From NCBI GenBank assembly GCA_018334675.1, contig JAGXLL010000005.1, positions 1 through 64,000 on the forward strand: 64,000 nt of DNA. The letters run 5' to 3'. The stretch is from Bacteroidales bacterium. Its GTDB lineage: Bacteria; Bacteroidota; Bacteroidia; Bacteroidales; UBA12077. Numbering within the stretch: position 1 is the stretch's first letter; each line of letters starts with the position of its first letter. The notes beneath the pieces were generated by a model. The model saw only the letters and a list, made by a program, of their open reading frames with translations, had not been told where the DNA came from and searched no databases. Both the position numbers and the translations under genes were made by a program. Below, in pieces: positions 33,880-43,177 of this stretch.

Positions 33880-34695
33880 TCAGGATTCATTCCAGATGTT
33901 CTTCCTGGCCAGGTTCAGTCGTTCCTCGAAGAACATGCGGGCAATGGCCTCAAAATACTCCGTATAATCGCTCACATAAAAAACGTGTTCGGGCTTGCGG
34001 CCGGTATTCAACAATTGGTTCTCTTCGAGGATGTTCTTCAGATAGGAAGCCACCACATTGGCTGAATCCACCACATCCACGCTAAAATTGAAAAATTTGC
34101 GGATCTGGTTCTTGATAATCGGATAATGGGTACAACCCAGTATAAGGGATTTGATGTCCCGGAGGCTCTCCTCCGAAAGGTAGGCCCGAATGATGGCATT
34201 GCTGATGTCGTCGTAGACAAAACCTTCCTCTATCATAGGAACAAAAAGCGGGGTAGCCAGTGAGCTAACCTCTATACCCCGATCCTTTTCCAGGATCTTT
34301 CGTTCGTAAGTGCCGCTTTTGATGGTTCCTTTGGTGCCGATCACTCCCACCTTTTCATGGGGATACTGGCTGGTGATGAAATCCACGGCAGGATCAATGA
34401 CATTTACTATATGGACCCGATTGCCCAGATAACGGACCAGCTCGTTATGGGCAACGGCAGAAGCGGTATTGCAGGCAATCAAAAGCACCTTGATCCCTTT
34501 CTCCATCAAAAAATCAGCAATATGACGGGAATAACGGATAATGGTATCGGTGGATTTATCACCATAAGGCAGGTGCGCCGTATCACCAAAATAGATCATC
34601 TTTTCCCCGGGCAACAATTGCTTGATGGCTGATGCCACGGTCAGACCACCGACCCCGGAATCGAATATACCAATGGGTTGTTCAGGTTTCAACAT
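33880..34695 (-). CDS. murI: Glutamate racemase
   Basis: The 271-residue cytoplasmic enzyme makes D-glutamate for peptidoglycan. It has the paired catalytic Cys in 'LIACNTASAVAH' and 'LGCTHYPII', and the opening 'IGIFDSGVGGLTV'. Two further motifs, 'GDTAHLPYGDKS' and 'EEGFVYDD', fit the family. It is separated from the ompH operon upstream by a terminator (34711-34739), so it needs its own promoter or read-through. This gene order beside ompH/bamA is common in Bacteroidetes. Confidence 0.96.
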   Translation of the reverse strand: MLKPEQPIGIFDSGVGGLTVASAIKQLLPGEKMIYFGDTAHLPYGDKSTDTIIRYSRHIADFLMEKGIKVLLIACNTASAVAHNELVRYLGNRVHIVNVIDPAVDFITSQYPHEKVGVIGTKGTIKSGTYERKILEKDRGIEVSSLATPLFVPMIEEGFVYDDISNAIIRAYLSEESLRDIKSLILGCTHYPIIKNQIRKFFNFSVDVVDSANVVASYLKNILEENQLLNTGRKPEHVFYVSDYTEYFEAIARMFFEERLNLARKNIWNES

Positions 34696-34710
34696 ATCGC
34701 AGGGATCATG

Positions 34711-34739
34711 AAAAAAAGACCATCTTAAGCAAGATGGCC
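34711..34739 (-). terminator. Terminator between ompH and murI
   Basis: Arms gaccatctt (34718-34726) and aagatggcc (34731-34739), with a four-base loop, precede seven T on the minus strand (34711-34717). It ends the uppS-bamA-ompH-ompH operon. Confidence 0.8.
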
Positions 34740-34764
34740 TGTTGGGATTGTATACAGTATATGG

Positions 34765-35283
34765 TTATTCCAAACCCAGTTCTTCCCTTACCAGCGGCAT
34801 CACGTTCTGGCTCTGCTGGGATTTGTATACCACGGCTCCGGCGCTGGTATCGAAGATGTAGATAAATCCGTTTTCCTGTCCAACGGCTTTAATGGCACTA
34901 TCGATGCGGCCCATCAAGGGCTGCATGAGTTCCTGCTGCTTCTGCTGGAAATCCTGTTGCGCAGTGGACTGGAACTCCTGGATCCTTTGTTGCATATCCT
35001 GCAGTTCGCGTTCCTTGGAGCGACGTACCAGATCAGAGAAATCAGCCTGATTCTCCTGATAGTTTTGCAGTTTCTGGGAATATTCCTGCTGAAGGGTTTG
35101 AATTTCATTCTGCAGCATCTTCTGATAATTCTGCAGTTGCTGGCGTATGGTGTCTCTTTCGGGCATCATACCCATCAGTTCGGATACGTTTATGTGTCCA
35201 AATTTCAGATTATTCGTCTGTGCATTACTAACAGCGGGGAAGATAAAGGCTATTAATAGCAACGATAAAACTATTCTCTTCAT
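34765..35283 (-). CDS. OmpH/Skp-type periplasmic chaperone (second copy)
   Basis: A 172-residue protein with a signal peptide ending near 'SNAQ', then a beta strand 'LKFGHINVSELMGMMPERD' and a long coiled-coil hairpin rich in Gln and Glu (about 50-120), closed by 'SAGAVVYKSQ'. This is the OmpH/Skp fold, which holds unfolded outer-membrane proteins in the periplasm. Two such genes follow bamA here, differing in sequence, so they may serve different clients (inference). Confidence 0.9.
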   Translation of the reverse strand: MKRIVLSLLLIAFIFPAVSNAQTNNLKFGHINVSELMGMMPERDTIRQQLQNYQKMLQNEIQTLQQEYSQKLQNYQENQADFSDLVRRSKERELQDMQQRIQEFQSTAQQDFQQKQQELMQPLMGRIDSAIKAVGQENGFIYIFDTSAGAVVYKSQQSQNVMPLVREELGLE

Positions 35284-35321
35284 AATCAGTTAATTTTAAT
35301 ATTTAATACAAATTTACAAAT

Positions 35322-35834
35322 TTAATTCTTATAACCTAATTCTTGCAATACTTCATCACTCTTGTCATAGCTGGGATCGGTGTAGAGCATGTTTGATTCT
35401 CCGGCGGCATCAAAGATCACCGCGTAGTTTCCTCTGCTGGCAATCGTTTCGATGGCACCGTACACCTCTTCCTGTATGGGTCGGACCAGTTCCTGCCGTT
35501 TTTGATAGAGCTGGCCTTCGGGACCGAAATATTTACGTTTGAGCTCCTGGAGCTCCTGTCTCCTTTTTTCCAGTTGATTTTGCCTTTTCTTTTTCATCTC
35601 TTCGGTCAGCAACACTTTTTCACTTTGAAACTCCTGGGTGAGCTGTTCGATCTCCTCGCGTTTGCTCTCGAGCTCCTGCTGCCATTCGAAGGAGAGCTGA
35701 TCCAGCTTATCCTGGGCCGCCTTATAGGCCGGTATATTATTCAGGATATACTGCGTGTCCACATAAGCATAGCGCTGAGCATATGTTGTTATGGCTATAA
35801 TAAACAAAAACGATACCAAAATGACTTTCTTCAT
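35322..35834 (-). CDS. OmpH/Skp-type periplasmic chaperone (first copy)
   Basis: A 170-residue chaperone with a signal peptide (end 'AITTYAQ'), 'RYAYVDTQYILNNIPAYKAA' and a central coiled coil ('KREEIEQLTQEFQSEK', 'KKRQNQLEKRRQELQELKR'). It ends with a domain 'NYAVIFDAAGESNMLY'. It lies 11 bases after bamA and shares a message with it, which places it with the outer-membrane assembly machine. Confidence 0.92.
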   Translation of the reverse strand: MKKVILVSFLFIIAITTYAQRYAYVDTQYILNNIPAYKAAQDKLDQLSFEWQQELESKREEIEQLTQEFQSEKVLLTEEMKKKRQNQLEKRRQELQELKRKYFGPEGQLYQKRQELVRPIQEEVYGAIETIASRGNYAVIFDAAGESNMLYTDPSYDKSDEVLQELGYKN

Positions 35835-35845
35835 GGTTGGGTATA

Positions 35846-38461
35846 TTAAAATTGTTGACCAATCACGAAGTGGAACTGTCCGCCGTTGGCTTCGGGGTTC
35901 CCGGGTATCTCGTCAAATCCGTAACCCCAGTCGATGCCCAGCAGTCCGAACATGGGCAGGAAGGCCCTGAGTCCAATACCGGCTGAACGTTTCAAGTAAA
36001 GGGGATCGAAGTTATCGAAGGTTCTCCAGGCATTACCCCCCTCGACGAAACCCAGCACGTATATAGTTGCCTGGGGCTTGAGGGATACCGGGTAGCGCAG
36101 TTCCATATAGACCCGTTCGTAGGCGTGTCCGACCTTTTTCAGGGTGTTATTCTGGCGAATAACGGGAGTCAGCGAACCGTTTTCATAACCTCTCAGGGCA
36201 ATGGTTTCCCTTCCGTAAAGGTTGTAGCCGGATATGCCATCCCCACCCAGGTCGAAACTGCCAAAGGGACTATAGCCCAATGCTTTGTTGTAATATCCCA
36301 GATAACCGAACTCGGTGTTGGCTGCCAGCACCAGGTCATCAAACAGGCGCAGGTACCACTCGCCTTTGAATTTCCATTTGTGGTATTCAATCCAGTTATA
36401 GCGGTCGGCCTGTACCTCTTCGCCGTATTCACTCCGGAGCTTGGAGAGCTGCTCCGATTCGCTCCACTCATCCCAGTTGGGCTGGTTAGAGATCACCCGT
36501 TGCTGGATGGAGCTCTTCTCCACATCGGAGAGCTCCCAGAAACGGTCCTCCTTAAACAAAGAGTAAGGGGGAGTAAGCTTCAGAGAAAGGTTGAACTTGG
36601 AACCGTGGCGTGGATAGATGGGCTGGTCGACCGAGTTTCTTCCGAAAGTGGTTTGAAAACTCAGGTTGTTGGCCACACCATCGTTGATGATGAAGTTGCC
36701 CCTTGTCCAGTTTTGCAGGTTATATCTTTCAAAGTTTAAGGAATGGCTCAGCAGGAAATAATCGTCGGGCCATTTCAGGCGGCGCTGAAGGGATACCGAA
36801 CCACCCGTGATTTTAAAGTGGGATGTATCGGTTTCATAGAAGATGCTGGCTGTATTCTGTACCGAATGATAGCCGGAAACACTGAACCGGTTGGGTTTCT
36901 CACCTCCCAGCCAGGGCTCGGTAAAGGATATGCTGTAGTTTTTATAGTACTGTCCGTTGGTTCTGGCGCGGATGGACAAAGTTTGGCCGTCGCCCGAGGG
37001 TACCGGTCTCCAGGCTTTTTTCTCAAAGATGCGGCTGGCCGCGAAGTTGTTAAAGGTAACACCGATGGTACCTACAAACATACCGGCTCCCCAGCCACCG
37101 GATATCTCAAGCTGATCGTTGGGTTTTTCCACCACTTGATATTCCAGGTCGACCTCACCCCGCTGCTGGTTGATATTGATGGGTTCAATACCTAATTGCT
37201 CGGGATCGAAGTGCCCCAGCTGCGACAATTCGCGCTGTGAACGCTGAATGGCTGATTTATTGAACAGATCGCCAGGTTGTGTACGCAATTCCCGGCGAAT
37301 AACATGTTCGTTTGTTTTGGTGTTGCCTTCAATGACCACCCGGTTCAGGCGGGCCTGTTTGCCTTCATGAAGGCGGATCTCCACATTGACCGTATCATCA
37401 TGTATCCTTTTAATAACCGGGTTGGCCGTAAAGAAAAGAAAGCCATGATCCAGATACAGGTTACCCACAGCGTCCTGATCCACATTGATCCGGTCGTTCA
37501 ACAGGCTCATATTGAAAGCATCGCCTTGCTCAATCTTCAGATTCTGATTGAGGACTGATTCGGGATACCGGGTGTTGCCTGTCCAGGTGATGTCGCCGAA
37601 ATAATATTTATCCCCCTCTTCCACGGTCATCCGGATCATCAGTCGGTCTTCACTCACCTTATATACCGTGTCGCTGGCGATACTGGCATCGCGGTACCCT
37701 TTCTTGCGATATTCCTCCACTATCAGCTCCTTATCCTCTTCATACTTCTCTGGCAGGAACTTGGATCCCTGGAAGATGTTCCAGTTTTTCTTATGGGTAT
37801 GCTCCATGGAGCGCCGGAGCTCACCATCGCTGAAAACGGTATTGCCCTCGAAAACAATATCCTTGATCTTCACCTTCTCGTTTTTATCAACCTGCACTTT
37901 CAGGCGCAAGCGGTTGTTAGCGGTGGTGTCATCCACCTTGCGGATATCGATCCGGGTAAAGTAGTACTTTTTGTCGTATAGGTAATCCTTGATGGTCTCG
38001 CGGATATTGTTCAGCACGTTTTTATTGACCTGGCTCCCTTGCTTGAGCTTGAGCTTTTCCTTGATGTCCTTTTCTTCACGGCTTTTGACACCTGTGATGT
38101 CAATACCGGAAAGACGGGGATGCTCCTGCAGATAAATGCCCAGCACAACAGTATCGGCAACTCTGTCCTTCATATAGATCTTCACATCGGAGAATAAGCC
38201 TTGCGACCAAAGGTTGTTAATAGCTTTGGTGATATTTTCGCCGGGTATCTCGATGCGATCGCCTACACGCAACCCGGAAAGATTGGCCAGTATGCTCTTG
38301 TCCAAATACTTGACGCCACTCACTTCTATGTCCTTGATGTAGTATTCCTCCGGGGTGGAGTAGTCGATTACCTGGTAATCCTTTTTCTGTTCCTGTGAAA
38401 AAATCTGAGATTGGGTTAATAACAGCACGAAACCTATAAGCAGGAATATCTTTCTAACCAT
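35846..38461 (-). CDS. bamA: Outer membrane protein assembly factor BamA
   Basis: BamA is the central beta-barrel insertase of the outer membrane. The 871-residue chain has a signal peptide ('LIGFVLLLTQSQIFSQ'), five POTRA domains over about residues 40-420 (for example 'IKDIEVSGVKYLDKSIL', 'GIDITGVKSREEKDIK', 'RLNRVVIEGNTKTNEHVI'), and a C-terminal barrel with 'GAGMFVGTIGVTFNN' and the terminal strand 'GGQFHFVIGQQF'. ATG 38461 is chosen (MVRKIF); ATG 38473 adds four residues. The start overlaps the end of uppS, so the two are probably translationally coupled. Confidence 0.95.
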   Translation of the reverse strand: MVRKIFLLIGFVLLLTQSQIFSQEQKKDYQVIDYSTPEEYYIKDIEVSGVKYLDKSILANLSGLRVGDRIEIPGENITKAINNLWSQGLFSDVKIYMKDRVADTVVLGIYLQEHPRLSGIDITGVKSREEKDIKEKLKLKQGSQVNKNVLNNIRETIKDYLYDKKYYFTRIDIRKVDDTTANNRLRLKVQVDKNEKVKIKDIVFEGNTVFSDGELRRSMEHTHKKNWNIFQGSKFLPEKYEEDKELIVEEYRKKGYRDASIASDTVYKVSEDRLMIRMTVEEGDKYYFGDITWTGNTRYPESVLNQNLKIEQGDAFNMSLLNDRINVDQDAVGNLYLDHGFLFFTANPVIKRIHDDTVNVEIRLHEGKQARLNRVVIEGNTKTNEHVIRRELRTQPGDLFNKSAIQRSQRELSQLGHFDPEQLGIEPININQQRGEVDLEYQVVEKPNDQLEISGGWGAGMFVGTIGVTFNNFAASRIFEKKAWRPVPSGDGQTLSIRARTNGQYYKNYSISFTEPWLGGEKPNRFSVSGYHSVQNTASIFYETDTSHFKITGGSVSLQRRLKWPDDYFLLSHSLNFERYNLQNWTRGNFIINDGVANNLSFQTTFGRNSVDQPIYPRHGSKFNLSLKLTPPYSLFKEDRFWELSDVEKSSIQQRVISNQPNWDEWSESEQLSKLRSEYGEEVQADRYNWIEYHKWKFKGEWYLRLFDDLVLAANTEFGYLGYYNKALGYSPFGSFDLGGDGISGYNLYGRETIALRGYENGSLTPVIRQNNTLKKVGHAYERVYMELRYPVSLKPQATIYVLGFVEGGNAWRTFDNFDPLYLKRSAGIGLRAFLPMFGLLGIDWGYGFDEIPGNPEANGGQFHFVIGQQF

Positions 38462-39227
38462 ATTGGGGTGCATTGTTTTTTGTTTTGTTTCTAACAACTT
38501 GATCGCTCGTTTTTCCAAATCGCCTTTCTCTGCTTTGATAGTTAATGATAGCCTCATAAAGGTTCTCCTTTCGGAAATCGGGCCACAATACCTCTGTAAA
38601 ATACAGCTCGGTGTAAGCCATTTGCCATAGCAGGAAGTTGCTCAGGCGTGCCTCGCCGCTGGTACGAATCAGCAGATCGGGATCGGGTATGTGGGGAGTT
38701 GTCAAATAGTACTTGAGGGTTTGTTCATCCATATCCTGGCTGATGCGGCCAGCCTTATAATCTTCCCCGAATTGCCGCATAGCTTCCTTAAGCTCCCACC
38801 GTCCACTGTAATTGAGTGCAAGGACCAGTTTGAGGCCGGTATTCGAAGAAGTCTTGTCGATGGCCTCTGCGATCTTATCCTGCACCTTGCCAGGCAATCC
38901 CTTCACATCACCGATGGTTAAGAGCTGGATGTTGTTATCCATCAAAGTCTTGGTTTCCCGATTGACGGTGGAAACCAGCAGATTCATCAAGGCATCGATT
39001 TCATGACTGGGCCGGCTCCAGTTCTCCCGCGAAAAAGCATAAAGGGTAAGATAAGAAACGCCCAGTTCGGCAGCAGCTTCAACCGTTTCTCGCACCGACT
39101 TGACCCCACTGCGGTGACCAAAGATGCGCTGGTTGCCTCTCTTCTTCGCCCATCTTCCATTGCCGTCCATGATCACGGCTATGTGCCGGGGCAGTCGCTC
39201 CTGTATGATCTCTTCTTTTGTTGCCAT
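38454..39227 (-). CDS. uppS: Undecaprenyl diphosphate synthase
   Basis: A 257-residue cis-prenyltransferase that builds the lipid carrier for peptidoglycan and other envelope polymers. Signatures: 'HIAVIMDGNGRWAKKRG' with catalytic Asp near residue 21, 'GHRSGVKSVRETVE', 'LYAFSRENWSRP' and the C-terminal 'LLIRTSGEARLSNFLLWQMA'. Its stop overlaps the bamA start. The order uppS-bamA-ompH-ompH matches other Bacteroidetes envelope operons. Confidence 0.96.
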   Translation of the reverse strand: MATKEEIIQERLPRHIAVIMDGNGRWAKKRGNQRIFGHRSGVKSVRETVEAAAELGVSYLTLYAFSRENWSRPSHEIDALMNLLVSTVNRETKTLMDNNIQLLTIGDVKGLPGKVQDKIAEAIDKTSSNTGLKLVLALNYSGRWELKEAMRQFGEDYKAGRISQDMDEQTLKYYLTTPHIPDPDLLIRTSGEARLSNFLLWQMAYTELYFTEVLWPDFRKENLYEAIINYQSRERRFGKTSDQVVRNKTKNNAPQYG

Positions 39228-39234
39228 AGGCTAT

Positions 39235-39909
39235 TTATTGCTCCCCGTAAGCCGGGCAATCGATTTGCTTCCGGAATGGATGAAAACTGATGAAAACAAC
39301 AGCGTGGTGATACCAATCCTTATTGTGGATCATCGATCCGGTTTTCGTTTCTGATATATTGGTCACACCATCCATTCCATCAAAAAACGTTTTTTTAGCC
39401 GTCCATTGTATACCTATTGAAAAGCGTTCAAAGATATTATATTTAAATCCCAATCCAAAAGGAATTGCAAGTTGAAATGGATTTTCTTCACCACTCAAAA
39501 AGTAGTTGGTTCCCAATCCGGCAAAGATGAAGGGTGTGAAATTATCCTTACGAATGTTGTAAGCTTCATAGGGAAGAAAATTGAATTCCATGGTTGCAGT
39601 AAGATCCAGCAAACGGGCATTGAATTGATCTTTTTCGATCGTGAATCCCGGATATCTGAAATCCTCGAAGTCGCCGGTGCTGCCTCTTAAGCCATGATGG
39701 GCAAACATCACAGACAAGGCGTATCTGTTGTGGCTGGTGGAAGTCACACCCACCCCATAACTCAAAGAAGGTTTATAATAGGGATGGATCTTATTGATAT
39801 CCCCCAGATATTGGGAGGTACCACCAAAAAAACCAACCGCTAAATGATCCTGGGAATATGATCCTGAGAAAAGAATAGTAAGCAGGAAAACAAAATATAA
39901 TCTCTTCAT
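39235..39909 (-). CDS. DUF6089-type outer-membrane beta-barrel protein
   Basis: A 224-residue protein with a signal peptide (end 'SGSYSQ') and a barrel with strands such as 'HLAVGFFGGTSQYLGDINK', 'YALSVMFAHHGLRGS' and 'FTPFIFAGLGTNYF'. DUF6089-like proteins lie next to uppS/bamA in many Bacteroidetes; a role in outer-membrane assembly is inferred from that context. It ends eight bases before uppS starts. Confidence 0.8.
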   Translation of the reverse strand: MKRLYFVFLLTILFSGSYSQDHLAVGFFGGTSQYLGDINKIHPYYKPSLSYGVGVTSTSHNRYALSVMFAHHGLRGSTGDFEDFRYPGFTIEKDQFNARLLDLTATMEFNFLPYEAYNIRKDNFTPFIFAGLGTNYFLSGEENPFQLAIPFGLGFKYNIFERFSIGIQWTAKKTFFDGMDGVTNISETKTGSMIHNKDWYHHAVVFISFHPFRKQIDCPAYGEQ

Positions 39910-39919
39910 TTACAGATGC

Positions 39920-40672
39920 TTAACGTCCAAACAGCGTTCCACGACGGGTGTTCATTTTAATTACAACGTTCAACATACTGAAATAGTATACATCATTGGC
40001 CTTGGAGTACTGAGAGGTATAACCGTCCAGAAAATCGGTTGTAGTCCACCGTCCCCCCAACTCCAGGCTTACATGAATACCTGGTGCTACCGGATATTTT
40101 ATTCCTGCGCCAATGGGAACAACCAGAGATGTGCTGTTGTCGGTCTTGAAATTACCACTTCCGTCCAGATCCTTCAGGGGTTTCACATCAAAGAAGTTCA
40201 ATCCCAATCCTCCGAAAACATAGGTATTGAGATTGGCATTGTTGGATCTCAAACCATCCATCAGGCTGTTCAGGGTATAATTGACGGGGTTATTTTCAGG
40301 GATGATACAGTATTCATAGACCACGGAAAACTCGTAAACCGCCGAGCTGAAGGCATAGTTCCGGGATTCATTCCTGGATTTGAGATCGGTACCCTCCAGG
40401 TAGGCAAACACCAGATTACCACGGATATTCATCTCTTCATTGATCCGGTAGCGGCCGCCAAAATTCACATTGGGGCGGGTGGAAAAAAGGTCTATATCTT
40501 TTAGCCCCAGCCAATTATTTTCATCCTCCGTTCCCCCAATATCTCCAAAATAATTGGAAGCCCCGAATCCTGCCGTGACTTCCAGACGTTCCATCTTCCA
40601 CCTTTGTGAGAAGGACAATACAGGTAGCAGAAGCAGGAAGATCCACAAAATGTACTTAACTTGTTTGGTCAT
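39920..40672 (-). CDS. Outer-membrane beta-barrel protein, DUF6089-like
   Basis: The 250-residue protein has a signal peptide ('LLLLPVLSFSQ') and barrel strands 'LEVTAGFGASNYFGDIGG', 'NVNFGGRYRINEEMNIRGN' and 'LNTYVFGGLGLNFFDVKPL'. The GDIG(G) motif and layout match the neighbouring DUF6089 protein, so the two look like paralogues. Function is not known. It lies ten bases upstream of that gene in the same operon. Confidence 0.78.
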   Translation of the reverse strand: MTKQVKYILWIFLLLLPVLSFSQRWKMERLEVTAGFGASNYFGDIGGTEDENNWLGLKDIDLFSTRPNVNFGGRYRINEEMNIRGNLVFAYLEGTDLKSRNESRNYAFSSAVYEFSVVYEYCIIPENNPVNYTLNSLMDGLRSNNANLNTYVFGGLGLNFFDVKPLKDLDGSGNFKTDNSTSLVVPIGAGIKYPVAPGIHVSLELGGRWTTTDFLDGYTSQYSKANDVYYFSMLNVVIKMNTRRGTLFGR

Positions 40673-40764
40673 GGGGTTTTTTTTAGGGTCTTATCATTCT
40701 GTCAGGCAATTAACCTGTCACAAACATATGATAAAATTATAAAGATTATTCATTTTTACAAAAA

Positions 40765-41643
40765 TTAATTGCGCTTATCCACCCCCCACATAAGCTTGGA
40801 TCTTAAGGTTGAATAGAAGCTGGTATCGTTGAGCCGCAGCACTTTCATGGCAAAGGAGGCCTTTCGCACATGTATGTTCGCACTGCGCTCGATCACCTGT
40901 GAGCGGTGATCCATAGAAACCAGGTATCTGGAACACCTGCCTTCAGGTTTAAGCAAGATATGGCTGTCGTCGGGAACGACGATCGGACGTACCGTAAGAT
41001 TATGGGGCGATATAGGAGAAATGATGAAGTTATGGCTGTTCGGCAACACAATAGGCCCGCCCACACTAAGAGAATAGGCGGTGGAGCCGGTAGGAGTAGC
41101 GATGATCAGCCCATCGGCCCAATAGGTATTCAGAAAGGAACCATTCAGGTATACCTGAATGGTGATCATCTCCGACTTCTTTTTCTGGATGGTGATATCA
41201 TTCAGGGCATATCCACAGCCATCGAAGAGCTTATCATCCGAGTCGACAGACAACAGGGATCGATCTTCCGCAGTATAGTTACCCCGGTATATTGAATCGA
41301 TGGCCTGGTGGATATCTTCCTTTGAGATGCTGGCCAGGAAACCGAGCTTACCGGAATTGATACCTATTACCGGTATACCGGTATCCCTGACCAGGGAAAC
41401 GGTATCCAGGAAAGTGCCGTCACCGCCTATGCTGACGACAAAATCCATGTCGCCCCTGATATCCCGATAACCATGAAATGTGTCGGTATAGGCGGGGCGA
41501 TAATTGAAGCGGTCCTCCAGGTAAGCTAAAAACTCATTGAAAACATACACTTCGAAGCCATATTCATTCAGCCAGTTGAAGAAATCCTTGATGTGGTGGA
41601 GGAAGGTTTGATCGAAGGTTCTGCTGTAGACAGCAACTTTCAT
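40765..41643 (-). CDS. nadK: NAD kinase
   Basis: A 292-residue enzyme that phosphorylates NAD to NADP. The diagnostic 'VSIGGDGTFLDTV' motif is near residue 73, with 'GINSGKLGFLASI' near 95, 'LNDITIQKK' and 'YWADGLIIATPTGSTAYSLSVGGPIV' near 180-200. Length and motif order are normal. It sits between the CBS protein and the barrel genes, a common order in Bacteroidetes. Confidence 0.96.
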   Translation of the reverse strand: MKVAVYSRTFDQTFLHHIKDFFNWLNEYGFEVYVFNEFLAYLEDRFNYRPAYTDTFHGYRDIRGDMDFVVSIGGDGTFLDTVSLVRDTGIPVIGINSGKLGFLASISKEDIHQAIDSIYRGNYTAEDRSLLSVDSDDKLFDGCGYALNDITIQKKKSEMITIQVYLNGSFLNTYWADGLIIATPTGSTAYSLSVGGPIVLPNSHNFIISPISPHNLTVRPIVVPDDSHILLKPEGRCSRYLVSMDHRSQVIERSANIHVRKASFAMKVLRLNDTSFYSTLRSKLMWGVDKRN

Positions 41644-41714
41644 GTAATGGTATTATTTTTATACTGATTATTTGTCGATATACAAGCGCTCATCATATAA
41701 AAGGCTAAACCGGA

Positions 41715-42380
41715 TCAGATGTTCAGGTATTTCATCAGAAGTTCATAACGGGAGTGGTAGAGATCCTCCTGCTGATCTTCTTCCATAAAAGAAGCCTTCA
41801 CATCATATTCATACCGTTTGAAGGTCTGTATCACCGAGGTCAGGTCGGCTACATTCAGTTTGAGGGTCACCTCCATTCTCACTGAGTCGGGATGGGTGTA
41901 GATATACATACTCAGTATCCGGGCATCGTTAGATTCCACGATTTGAGCAATTTCACTCAGGGCATAATCCTTCACATGTATGCCCAGAATGATGATCCCC
42001 CCGGTCTTCTGAATGGCTGAGACCTTGGCAAAATAATGCATCAGATCCGTCATACGGATCAACCCCTTGTAGCCCTTCTGCTCATCGATAACGGGCACTA
42101 CGGACAGACGGAGCCTGGAAGCAACTTCCAGCACTTCGTACAGGTGTTGATGGGTGTATACATAAGGACGGAAAAGAGACAGGTAATGGTTGCCAATGGG
42201 TTCTTCCGGGTTATTCAGGTCGTAAATGTCATCCTCGGAAACCAGCCCCAGGAACTCTTCGTTGTTGACCACCGGCAAATGAGAGACCTTAAAGAAGACC
42301 ATCCAGTTGAGGGCTTCCAGACCGGTTTCGGAAGTGCGTACCGGTGCAATCTCATGCGATATTAAATCCCTGGCGATCAT
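41715..42380 (-). CDS. CBS-pair protein with C-terminal ACT-like region
   Basis: The 221-residue protein starts with two CBS motifs (about residues 1-60 and 75-125: 'ISHEIAPVRTSETGLEALNW', 'LPVVNNEEFLGLVSEDDIYD', 'VVPVIDEQKGYKGLIRMTDL'). They are followed by an ACT-like domain ('IIILGIHVKDYALSEIAQIV'). CBS pairs bind adenosine nucleotides and ACT domains bind small metabolites, so a nucleotide- or amino-acid-sensing role is likely (inference). It is divergent from pdxJ and upstream of nadK. Confidence 0.85.
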   Translation of the reverse strand: MIARDLISHEIAPVRTSETGLEALNWMVFFKVSHLPVVNNEEFLGLVSEDDIYDLNNPEEPIGNHYLSLFRPYVYTHQHLYEVLEVASRLRLSVVPVIDEQKGYKGLIRMTDLMHYFAKVSAIQKTGGIIILGIHVKDYALSEIAQIVESNDARILSMYIYTHPDSVRMEVTLKLNVADLTSVIQTFKRYEYDVKASFMEEDQQEDLYHSRYELLMKYLNI

Positions 42381-42457
42381 AAAAAGTTCCTATAAAATGG
42401 TTAATTTTGCCTGTTAAACGAAAAACGCGATTGTTCTATTTTTAATTTGCAAAAATA

Positions 42458-43171
42458 ATGACAAGATTAAGTGTAAATATAAATAAAATTGCCACACTAA
42501 GAAATGCCAGGGGAGGAAATATCCCCAACGTTGCGGAGGCTTCCAGAAACTGCGAACGGTTTGGGGCCCAGGGGGTAACCGTGCACCCCCGTCCGGATGA
42601 GCGGCACATACGTTATCAGGATGTACGCGAGATTAGGCCTACCATTACCACTGAGTTCAACATGGAGGGGTATCCTTCGGGGCCTTTCCTTGAGCTGGTA
42701 AAGGAAGTCAGGCCTCACCAGGTGACTTTTGTTCCGGACGCTCCCGGCACGCTGACTTCCAACCAGGGATGGGATGCGGCTTCCAACAAAGACTTCCTCA
42801 AAAAGGTCATCCGCCATATGCAGAGCTATGGGATCCGGACCTCTTTATTCGTGGAGACCGATACCGAGAACATCAAACATGCGGGCGAAACCGGCACGGA
42901 CCGGGTGGAGCTCTATACCGAGCCTTATGCCAGGGATTACCCGAACAACCGGGAACAGGCTATTGAGCCCTTTATAAAAGCGGCGGAAGCCGTTGGTCAA
43001 ACCGGCATGGGGTTGAATGCAGGACACGATCTGAACCTGGATAATCTCAGTTACTTCAGTCAGCACATGCCCGGTTTGCTGGAAGTCTCTATCGGACACG
43101 CCCTGATTGCCGACGCCCTGTACTATGGGCTGGAAAACACCATTCAACTGTATCTCAGACAGCTTAAATAA
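42458..43171 (+). CDS. pdxJ: Pyridoxine 5'-phosphate synthase
   Basis: PdxJ condenses 1-deoxyxylulose 5-phosphate with 3-amino-2-oxopropyl phosphate to give pyridoxine phosphate (vitamin B6 pathway). The 237-residue barrel protein shows '[18 protein letters not shown]', '[18 protein letters not shown]' with the binding His/Arg set, '[17 protein letters not shown]' and '[16 protein letters not shown]'. The first part of an operon with the alpha/beta hydrolase. Standard length. Confidence 0.96.
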   Translation: MTRLSVNINKIATLRNARGGNIPNVAEASRNCERFGAQGVTVHPRPDERHIRYQDVREIRPTITTEFNMEGYPSGPFLELVKEVRPHQVTFVPDAPGTLTSNQGWDAASNKDFLKKVIRHMQSYGIRTSLFVETDTENIKHAGETGTDRVELYTEPYARDYPNNREQAIEPFIKAAEAVGQTGMGLNAGHDLNLDNLSYFSQHMPGLLEVSIGHALIADALYYGLENTIQLYLRQLK

Positions 43172-43177
43172 TATCTT